A DNA stretch of 64,000 nt. Source: Asparagopsis taxiformis. Lineage: Eukaryota > Rhodophyta > Florideophyceae > Bonnemaisoniales > Bonnemaisoniaceae. The translations under genes and the position numbers were made by a program. The DNA is taken from positions 62,001-126,000 of the forward strand of contig JALQPE010002008.1 in assembly GCA_030407315.1 (NCBI GenBank), given 5' to 3'. The notes below the pieces were generated by a model, which did no database searches, was not told the origin of the DNA, and was given only the letters and a program-made list of their open reading frames with translations. Shown here one piece after another: positions 36,288 through 44,776 of the stretch (its first letter is position 1; the number at the start of each line of letters is the position of its first letter).

Positions 36288-36883
36288 TCACTGCGGCTCG
36301 CCAGTCGCCCACTGCGTGCACGACTGATAGTAATGCTTCTCGAGAGCGCTTAATGCTGATGAAACATTGTCTCGCAGGTTTCGAAGCTCGTTGACTACTT
36401 GCCGGTTTTCTACCTCGTATATTGCGCGCATCTCTGAAGCTTCCTGGTTACTTTCCTTCACTTCCTGTACAATTGCCGCGATCTTGAGCTCTGAAATTAA
36501 TCGCAGTAGCTCATCTGCAGCTTTTGCCAAATTGGCAGCTTCCACCTGCGTTTGAAACTCTGCTCGCGCGTTGCTCGCCTTGTCACGGATTTCACCAGAG
36601 CTCACAATGTCCTAGAGGATGGCAGAAAGCACAGATTATTTACGCAGTTAGTAAATTTGTTCGCTAGTGGCGACGTCAGCAACAAACGACTGGATCGTTG
36701 AAAGCATCATGTACATTCTCATGCACTTACACGAAAAGCATCTAATGCACGCTCGACTTGCACCTCGAGACGATGGTGATATGCTGCTCGCACGTCTGCT
36801 GCTGACGCCGCTCGCCTTTGCGAACTGGCTGGCGCAGCAGTGCCTCTCAAAGGAGCCGCGCCCGGCACACCACGAGATGACAT
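36288..36883 (-). CDS. MED22: MED22, Mediator head subunit (Surf5), two exons
   Basis: Spliced gene: exon 1 36883-36731, exon 2 36611-36288, phase 0, 158 residues. Exon 1 starts MSSRGVPGAAP and ends ...VERALDAFR; exon 2 continues DIVSSGEIRDKASNARAEF. The core matches MED22: QVEAANLAKAADELLRLISELK, then a helical NQEASEMRAIYEVENRQVV segment and a final ...SALEKHYYQSC. MED22 is a small helical subunit that pairs with MED11 in the Mediator head and helps hold RNA polymerase II at promoters. Without the intron the N-terminus would be lost, so the two-exon model is well supported. Confidence 0.88.
36612..36730 (-). other. Intron of MED22
   Basis: 119 nt, donor GTAAGT, a perfect TACTAAC branch point, acceptor TCTAG. 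Phase 0. The exons on either side read in frame and both fit the MED22 family. Confidence 0.88.
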
Positions 36884-37215
36884 TGTTCTACGCCTGCAGC
36901 ACTTGCCAGCTCCAGTTTAATTTGCGAAGAGGTGAGAATTACTCCAAACTTGTCGACGACTTGAATTCAGCGGAAGATACCTGTCGTGCACATGTCTTGG
37001 TCGAGTGACGGAGCACAAATTTGTAAACTTGGATTTTTAAAATTTAGCCGGCTGCCGGCTGCCCCTGATGAGGTACATGCTCTTTGATCGCGTATCCGTC
37101 TCCCGCCGCGCCCAGAGCGCCCTCTCCACTCTACCATAACCCGTTGACAAAGAACCGCTAGCCACAACTAGAAGAAATGACCCCAGAGTGATTTATATCC
37201 TCACACGCGAACGAA
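36884..37215. promoter_or_regulatory. Shared upstream region, MED22 and BUD31
   Basis: 332 bp between divergent starts of a Mediator and a splicing gene. It includes an AT-rich core (37018-37048) and a small GCCGGC palindrome pair next to it (37050-37062). No TATA assignment is safe. Confidence 0.4.
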
Positions 37216-37827
37216 ATGTCGTGGCGAATTCGAATGAAAATGCGCAAGGCTCCGCCTGGAATCGACTTGGTTTCTGAAAAGCTAGAAGAGTTTGAAGCCA
37301 AGGTCAGGCAAGCGATGAACGAACCTATCGACGACAAAAGGCGCAATGAGATCTCTTGGCCCATCCACCGCATACATTACGAGAAGAATCGCTATCTATT
37401 CGACATGCACTACAAGCAACGAGCCATTTCAAAGAAGCTTCTAGACTATCTCGTAAAAGAGAAACTAGCAGATGGAAAGCTCATTGCAAAATGGCGAAAA
37501 CCAGGTTATGAACGTGTTTGCTCTTTACTCGTCATAACCAAGTCGAACACTAACTTTGGCACAACCGGTATCTGCCGCACACCGCTGCGAGATCGGACAG
37601 GTCAGATTCAACCAAACGTGCTCACAGGTTGTGTTAGTTGCGCGTCTGGTGACGGAGGTCCAATCTGGTGGAATGACCCTGTACCAGATATTGTCAAAGA
37701 AAGAATTATGGAGATTGATCCCGGCAAAGCCGAGTTACTAGAAAGCGAACAACATGAAGATGTTACTACTGAGAACGACGACGCTGCGCAGCAAGTTTCA
37801 CATACGGATGGATCACAGGGTGAATAA
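37216..37827 (+). CDS. BUD31: BUD31/G10 splicing factor with degenerate zinc cluster and acidic tail
   Basis: 203 residues; the family is usually about 145-157. The N-terminus (MKMRKAPPGIDLV), EISWPIHRIHYEKNRYLFDMHYKQRAISKKL and LIAKWRKPGYE match BUD31 well. BUD31 is a core U2/Prp19-related spliceosome protein that binds zinc clusters near its C-terminus. Here that part is altered: CCLRC is CSLLV, CIC is GIC, and the final CTHCGCRGC reads GCVSCASGDGG, so most zinc cysteines are gone. An acidic 55-residue tail follows (EHDVTTENDDAA-type). The frame is open and the core conserved, so it is probably still used. Confidence 0.9.
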   Translation: MSWRIRMKMRKAPPGIDLVSEKLEEFEAKVRQAMNEPIDDKRRNEISWPIHRIHYEKNRYLFDMHYKQRAISKKLLDYLVKEKLADGKLIAKWRKPGYERVCSLLVITKSNTNFGTTGICRTPLRDRTGQIQPNVLTGCVSCASGDGGPIWWNDPVPDIVKERIMEIDPGKAELLESEQHEDVTTENDDAAQQVSHTDGSQGE

Positions 37828-37972
37828 TGGAATGGCTGAATTGATTGTACATTGATTGAAATAGTTTTCTCGCTACCCGACCGCAAGTAGTGATTTGTTA
37901 TGTATAGTACAAACGACTCATACGACAATGACACGATATCACTTTTACTCATCTTATTTGTTCCAAGCTGCT

Positions 37973-38549
37973 CTACTGCTTGACAACAATCTCATCGCAA
38001 AACAGGCTGCGCTCGGCAGGCCATGGGCGTAGAGTCACGAAATATAAGCGCAAACTAGTTGAAAGATTCGTTCCTAATTTCACCTCACGTGTGCGTAATT
38101 GCGCAGAGACACACGATCGGCCCTCTCTATGACGATACGCATCCGGGTAGCATTGTGCAACAATGAACAAGTCGTGGCTCGCGCTTCTCCAGTCTCGCAT
38201 GATTGTGAAGAGCGAAGCATTGGATGTGGACTGAATATAGGGGGAGGAAGATAGAAATCTCAAGACGTTTATAAAGCTAGACGTTGTCACGGTAAAATTC
38301 CAAGCACGATGAAAGCACCACACTTTTGTGAAAGTTGTGCGTTACTACCGAAGTTACATTCCTTTCTTTCTTCGAGACCTGACACTTGTAGAGCGCGATC
38401 AACTTTCTGAGCGGGGCTTCACGTTTCCACCCATATACGTAATGCTCCATAACGCTTCCGCTCACTTCTCCGTTAAGCGAGAGTTGTTCAAATGACGCAA
38501 AAAAGCGAGTCTTAAAATTTCCATTATCATCACTCGAGTGGTGCCAGTT
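37973..38549 (-). CDS. Possible SAP18-like gene, spliced, N-terminus unresolved
   Basis: Tentative. Exon A 38549-38358 encodes NWHHSS...NGEV...EHYVYGWKREAPLRKLIALYK, which resembles the SAP18 stretch RHH...GNVP...LQIYTWxDATLxEL. Exon B 38230-37973 encodes FIVAQCYPDAYRHREGR..., which could be the F-x-FAxVYPD region, and ends at a TAG. The intron 38357-38231 joins them in phase 0. SAP18 binds the ASAP/PSAP complexes and Sin3. The 5' exon, probably beyond the CTGCAG acceptor at 38550, was not found, and the second half matches only weakly. Confidence 0.35.
38231..38357 (-). other. Candidate intron of the SAP18-like gene
   Basis: 127 nt, donor GTAACT, with a strong pyrimidine tract and TATATTCAG acceptor. 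The donor is weaker than in the other introns here; the phase fits the two open frames. Confidence 0.4.
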
Positions 38550-38737
38550 CTGCAGGCGGAGCCGTCACGTGTGAAATTCTCTCAAGGCAGCACACCACAC
38601 AGCCTTCGCCATTTTTTCCGGCGGATGCGCGTGTGTTATCTCTTCTCGTCCCTTGTGGCAAAGAGATAGATTATGCTTCACATCGAATGCTCGTGAGAAC
38701 CCCAACACACGTCATCTACGAATGACTCCTCAGCGGA

Positions 38738-39922
38738 ATGGCAGTGTCAAACATTCAAAATTCAGAGAGGAATGTGTTCACTACGGATCCCACTCAAGTT
38801 TTCATCCCCGGCACAGTGCTGAGCGACGATGACGAATTTGGAACGCTCATCTCCGCGACAGTCGTAAGAGAATTCGTTCCTCAAATCGGTTTCTCAAGCG
38901 TTTCAATTCGGATTCTTCCAATCGGAACCTATCACGCGTCGAAATTACGGAAAGCAGTCTCCCGTGTTTCGAACAACGTCCGAAGCACAGTCTTGCTCAA
39001 ATACGTGGGCGTTTGGGTCGTGTCGTCGAATGAAACATGGCTGGTGTCAGAGCGAAGGCATCACGTTACTGTTAAAACGCTATTGGAACAAGTTCAATGT
39101 GCAGACATAGAGTCGCTCATTGCATTTGTGGTGAATAGAACTCTTCAATCCCTCACGGTACTTCACGAAGAATGCCAATCTGCACATATGAACATTCGTC
39201 CAGGTAACATTTATCTTTGTGATGACGGTTCAGTATGTTTCGGCGACGCTGGAATTTACCAAGCGCTGTATGATGCACTGAGTCATCGTCGTTCTTTCCC
39301 CGGGGCAAAATTATGGTTGGCAGCGACTACTAGCAACGATTCCATCCAGGCATTTCGTTCGGATATTTGGGACTTGGGCATCGCTTTGCTGGTTCTCGTT
39401 GATGGTGGAGCTTCTGTTGCACGGTTATGGCGATCTGGACACAGGATTCCTCGTTTATGTAATCCAGCTCGATGGTCTGTACAGTTTAATAACTTTCTCT
39501 TCTATGCATTTGGCGGCGAGGATAATCAACAAGTTCCATCATGTACTGAATTGCTCAAACACAGATTTGTTTCTGGTGCAACCAGCACCACCTGTCGTTC
39601 TGCTATGAAAGAATATTGGATGAAACGTGATGAATTGATAACGGCACAGTACAAACCAGACACCATAAGCTCATTGTTTCGTCAAAATAACGCGGCGGTT
39701 CTTGTACCGCTCATCAGCATTGATGATATTTCAACAGATCATTTCTCTTATGAAGAATGGAAGAGTAGCCACCAAATGAGACCGACGACTGAAATGTCGT
39801 TGTTCAGAGTTCTGAAAACGTGTAAAGAGCAGCCTTTGCGAAGAGATACTGAAGAAAATAACAAGGTTTCAAGAACTATTGCCGCGCTAGAGACATACTT
39901 TGAAACAGTGGATATAATATAG
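38738..39922 (+). CDS. Pseudokinase of Ser/Thr kinase fold
   Basis: 394 residues. The C-lobe is kinase-like: a helix reading LTVLHEECQSAHMNIRPGNIYL, a CFGDAGIYQAL segment and RSDIWDLGIALLVL, the usual SDIWSLG. Catalytic residues are changed: HRD is HMN (Asp to Asn152), DFG is DAG (170-172), the VAIK lysine appears as Arg in SIRIL, and no glycine-rich loop is visible. The best general resemblance is to STE20-type kinases (STRAD-like pseudokinases), an inference. It likely acts as an allosteric or scaffold partner. The last 100 residues are not kinase-like. A short upstream ATG at 38722 is out of frame. Confidence 0.75.
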   Translation: MAVSNIQNSERNVFTTDPTQVFIPGTVLSDDDEFGTLISATVVREFVPQIGFSSVSIRILPIGTYHASKLRKAVSRVSNNVRSTVLLKYVGVWVVSSNETWLVSERRHHVTVKTLLEQVQCADIESLIAFVVNRTLQSLTVLHEECQSAHMNIRPGNIYLCDDGSVCFGDAGIYQALYDALSHRRSFPGAKLWLAATTSNDSIQAFRSDIWDLGIALLVLVDGGASVARLWRSGHRIPRLCNPARWSVQFNNFLFYAFGGEDNQQVPSCTELLKHRFVSGATSTTCRSAMKEYWMKRDELITAQYKPDTISSLFRQNNAAVLVPLISIDDISTDHFSYEEWKSSHQMRPTTEMSLFRVLKTCKEQPLRRDTEENNKVSRTIAALETYFETVDII

Positions 39923-42900
39923 CATCTAGCCCAACTGCTAATGAATAATGACGGAAGATATGGCCGCATGAGTGGCCTAGATAGGTGTCGGGCGCAATCA
40001 AGCACATCACGACAGAGAGAGTGCAAGTGCATTCCCATCTTGTAAATGAGGAAATATGTTCGCGTTCCATGAGAGAGCTAGTATTCCTTTCGTGTTCACA
40101 AGTGATGAATAAGACAGCAGCAATTAATGATTTCTGTAGCAGAAGTTCGCGACTATGTTCGTAGTCACAGGATATTTGACATATGCGCGTAATATGGTCC
40201 GATTTTTCGGAATGAGACAGATCAGCTTCATTAATCGTCCGTAGTTGGGGAGGTCTTGCAATCACTGAAGATAGTTCCGTAGCACAGAATACAAAGTTCT
40301 AGAATAACAATGTGGCAAAACCCCTAAAGATCAGCACTGCTCCGCAGAAAACACTAAACTTTGAACAGAAGTATCTCGGTCAGTGAATAAAATCATGTAG
40401 GTTCTGGTTAACACATCGATATCAGGCTGGATGCGAAAGCCCGGTTCAGGAAAAAATCCTCATTCAACGACTAGACCTTACCGTCCGCTGCATGAACTAT
40501 TAGTGACCAATTGGCCAAGTTTATTTCTGCCCCAGGACGTGTTCTTCAGGCCCTAGTCGCCATTCCCTCAACGAAAAAAAGGCAGAAAGACCTGGTGACA
40601 TTCATAATCCAGCACTAACGAAGGGAATACACCGACACTTCGCAATCATCCCAACTTCCCATCGTAATCTGAAAGACCATGGATATCATGAAGTCAAATC
40701 TATTCGACTGCATCCTCCTCAACACGAGGATAATCGTGTATCTGCCTCCTAAATAACTTTCCAGAGAACATCCTGAATAGGTGCGATTCATGTTGCACCG
40801 GTTGGAGTCTTTATCCGACAATCCTATCACTTCCTGCAGCAATGGAGACATTGCAAGTGACACTGAAACGATGAACGCTTTCTAAATCTAAAGTGGTTTC
40901 TGCAATCATTCAAGAGTAGTTCTTCTACAAGACGAAAATATGTCCGGCAAGGATGTTATCTAAAGATCAAATGAGTAGGCTTGAAATTCATGGACGGATC
41001 TTGGGTGCCATCTGGGTCCATTTCTGAATTCAACCCGTCACAGAGTCAAAACCTCACACTCGAACTTGACTTTTTCGGCCTGTTAAATCTGTAAGATTAC
41101 TGATCCACCTTATTGAGTTGCAAGTCTACATCCTGCGATTGAGCAACACCTAGTTGTTGAGGTACAGATTTTAGGACCACTTAAGAGGTATGTCTTCCAT
41201 CTGAAAAGACGACGGTCAAAGAGATGACTAACGCTTGTTTGCTTTGTCTTGAAAGTTTTTTTTAGATATCCATTGGTCCAATGCAGTACCTGTCTTTGAA
41301 TCCGAGCTAGGACTCTCATCCAACTATTATTTGAGTTCCCAAGAAGAGAGATATCGGAAGTGAAAGAAAATCACCTTCATTATCGGATTATCAACGACTA
41401 ACTTGTAAGACTTGGCAATATCGTATCAAGTCGATTATCACGAAGTGTTAATATTCTGGAATGTCTCTCGGACTGCGATGGTCTATCGAAGGACATTTCA
41501 TTATGATTCTGAAACTTTCGTGCCGCCCCAGTTCGATACACTACGATATCTAGCCGTTTTGAAAGATCTTATTGAGAAGGGATAGCTATTCTCGAGAAGA
41601 CGCCGAGATCATGTTGTTTTTCCTCACATCTATCTAGCATAAGTGCTCACCGCAAAGGCAATTACATTCAGATACCTCCGTGAATACAACACAGACTTTT
41701 CATTTCTATTACGAAACTAGCTTGAATCCAGAGTTGTGTCGTGGTTTCTCTCTCTAGACATGACGGGTGAGCGAAACAAACCAAATATGAGGGAAAAATA
41801 TAGAATATGTCTAGTTCAACTTTCAGTGTTGCAAGTAAGATGACTCAACGGTTTACTCAAACATGAGAGAGGTGAAAAAGCGTTGTGAATTTCTATTATG
41901 TGTCCTGATTTGTCTTTCCACTCGACATATTTCTATGCGAACGGATCGGGAATTGATTCAACATTAGCTTCAGTTCACTTCAAGGATAAAATTGTAAATG
42001 CCTTCGATTCTTGACATGGATTTCCTGTCAGGTTAAATAGCTCCAAGGGGTTATCGATAGCGACATCATAGACAGAAAGCTTTGATACCATGCATGACTT
42101 ATGGTGAGAACGACTGTCAGCGTCCGAAATTACTTTCAATTCAATGAGTTCACAACATAAGCGCCCAGATTACTGGCTTCAAATCCCAACATTTTGATGC
42201 CTTTCGGCTTTACTCGTATTTGCTTCACTGTGAGAGGCCATAAAAACCCCAGATCAAGTTCTTTTCGATAAGTTGGAACCCTTCACTTTCCACGAAGAAG
42301 TTGGTTCTTCAAATCAATTTCGCCCTCAAAACATATGCTGTCTGTCCACATACAATTTGATAGAACTAATCTTTCAAGGTACTTTGGTGGGGTTTTGAAA
42401 TCTGTTTCACTACATGTTGAATTGTGTCTTCCAACTGGCTTTAAAGAAAAGATAGTCAAAATAAATTCCGAGCCCCCTCCGAAGTAATACTATTCCATTT
42501 GAACTCACGAACCTGAAAGAAAAGAAATACCCATAGCGACCTGCCTTACTAAATCGAGTAGAGAATGTGATCAGAAATGGGAAATTTGTGGGTAGGCTAA
42601 GTGTATCAGGAGTTGTGCTTTGTTGTTCCATACAGGGAGTCGAATTACACTTCTGGGTTACTTTCATCTTATATGAGTAATAGTGGGTATGAGAACTAGG
42701 TGTATCGAATATATGTATGGAGCGAATACGGAATGCGTATTCTGGGCACTATCAATATGCATGGGTGATCATCTCAATACAACTAGGCATGAGCATCACG
42801 TGAAAAGTAGTTTTCCTAGCAAATGGGGATTTCAGCACGGCAATGATTCCTTTCCTCTGGCTTTCCCCTGGTTTACTGGTTGGATGTCAGATACGAATGA

Positions 42901-44119
42901 GCCCTTAAAATGATGAAAATAACCTCAACAAGGAGGGGAGAACTGGTGTTACTGCGATATGATCCCTCTCAAACTAACGGCAGGTCAACGTATGTATGTG
43001 CTTCAAGTGAAATATCCTGTCGAACCGGATACCTTGCCATGTAGTTTTTTGTAGAGACAGCGGGGCAGAAACAAGGCGCAAACACCTGACTTTTGGAAAA
43101 ATGGAATTTGGTAGAGATGGGAAAGAGATTGCCTTACTATATCTTTTGATGGTACCTGCATCTCACTGTCATTGCTGCATGAATCTCAGCGAAAATGGAA
43201 TAGCACGTGATTTTGTCACTGTCTATGAGAAACTGTCAAGTCAATATGGACCCCATCGTTTCAACATTAAATTTCACGAGACAAGATGTACTCTCTAAGA
43301 ACGGTTTATATCATCCTCCAGCATAGTTTTGCCTGTAATCTGAAAGCGTTGAATTCTAGTTGAAAAGAAGCATGAACTTGAGCAAGACAACTAGTAGTGA
43401 CCAATCGAAGTTTTGAGAGGCTACGCATGCGTCGACATCAACACAAGATCTATGGACAATCGAAGCCCACTTCAGCGCTTCCACTAGACATTTGGAATAG
43501 TGATAAATTCTGCATGTCTAAGGCGAGACAACTTCATTGTGGTTGCCTTTCAGATGTACCAATATGTGGAGATATTGTCATATGGATATAGTAGACGTGG
43601 CTCATTTACTAGAATAGACAGATAAATCTCTGAGATTGCAAAATACATTCCAAGCTGAAGTCTGAACAACATTTTACAGATTGATATACTACCACTTCAA
43701 CATCATACTTCTGGTTAACAAGGCCGGCGGATGCTTGATTGTTTTTGCTTGGCACAAAATCGTATCACATGCATAAGATATTTGACTTCATCACAAAAGG
43801 CGATGCCTTCTCTATGAAGCCTCCTCAATTAATAAGTTCCCTTTTGGATATATTTTTGTAGTTAGAGAGAGATAGATAGAGAGAGCAGTGCGTCAACAAT
43901 GTGAAGCCTGAGACATATTTTTCATCATCTACCCTTTATATAACTTCTTGTGTGGTGATGATTTGCGGTTCGGTCGCTTCCAGAACTTCCAAAACCTAGA
44001 GATATCGGGGCTTTCTACATATTCCAGTAATTCAATAGCCATAAAACCTGTTACTTCAACTTCATGTACAACCTAGAAGAAGGATATCAAATCGGTACAG
44101 CTGATTGACGAAATACTCA
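39923..44119. other. Gene-poor stretch, 4.2 kb
   Basis: No supportable gene, transposon ORF, RNA or clear repeat. Composition is visibly more AT-rich than the blocks around it. All open frames are short and without family features. A small GA-rich microsatellite (GAGAGAGATAGATAGAGAGA) lies at about 43865-43885. It may hold diverged transposon remains that cannot be recognised by eye. Confidence 0.5.
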
Positions 44120-44776
44120 ATGCCCAAAATGACTTCTCGGCAGACAGTATTCTTCTACTTTGGTATGCTTTCAGCCCTCGCATATGCAATTCCGCTTGAT
44201 GGATGTCAACAACCGTTTCGTACATCGGCTCGCATTCCTCTGCCATGCAATCCACACCCGGACTTTCCGCTTCCAAGCCCCCGTAGTCCGGAATGTTCGG
44301 TATGCAATCTCAATTCAGAGTGCGTCACCAACAAATGCTGGGGAGGCAAATGCGTGTTTGACAGATATTCATCTCTGACCAAATGTGGGTTCAGAAGAGA
44401 GTGTTCCACTTGCTCATCGAGTTCTCAATGCGCGACAAAAAAATGTTGGGGAGGAAAGTGTGTTTTCGATTCCTACCAGTCTCTAGACAAATGTGGGTTC
44501 AAAGGAGAGTGTGAGACGTGCTCGTCAGATAATCAGTGTGCAACTAAGAAATGTTGGGGAGGAAAGTGTGTCTTCGATACGCATCCTTCGCGCCTGAAAT
44601 GTGGTTTCAGGAGAGAATGTGCTGATTGCACTCATAGTTCTCAATGTAGCACAAAGATATGCTGGGGACATGCGAATAGCTCTGTGAAGAAATGTACGTT
44701 CGAGTATTTCGGCTCTCGGTTGAAGTGCTTTCCTGGTGATATAGACGCTCCATGCTTTGCATCAATATGTCCTTGA
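44120..44776 (+). CDS. Secreted cysteine-rich tandem-repeat protein, orphan
   Basis: 218 residues from the ATG at 44120; a second ATG at 44129 would also serve. A signal peptide (TSRQTVFFYFGMLSALAYA) is followed by a Pro-rich spacer, then four tandem repeats. Repeats 1-3 are exactly 36 residues each (58-93, 94-129, 130-165) with the pattern C-x2-C-x5-C-x4-C-x4-C-x10-C and a constant CWGGKCVFD core. Repeat 4 has a six-residue insertion before its fifth Cys. An extra pair of Cys ends the protein. The six-Cys units suggest three disulfides each. No family recognised; the spacing only superficially recalls Dickkopf-type or other small disulfide domains. It is an isolated gene in a poor region. 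Function unknown. Confidence 0.75.
   Translation: MPKMTSRQTVFFYFGMLSALAYAIPLDGCQQPFRTSARIPLPCNPHPDFPLPSPRSPECSVCNLNSECVTNKCWGGKCVFDRYSSLTKCGFRRECSTCSSSSQCATKKCWGGKCVFDSYQSLDKCGFKGECETCSSDNQCATKKCWGGKCVFDTHPSRLKCGFRRECADCTHSSQCSTKICWGHANSSVKKCTFEYFGSRLKCFPGDIDAPCFASICP
44291..44740 (+). repeat. Tandem 108-bp coding repeats (36-residue cysteine units)
   Basis: Three in-phase 108-bp copies (44291-44398, 44399-44506, 44507-44614) and a fourth, diverged and lengthened, to about 44740. The phrases CWGGKCVFD and KCGF recur at fixed spacing. Copies 2 and 3 are most alike, implying recent duplication. Confidence 0.85.

Noticed and set aside
43865..43885. GA-rich microsatellite as a possible regulatory repeat
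   Set aside because: Very short, simple sequence with no flanking gene; only noted within the gene-poor stretch.
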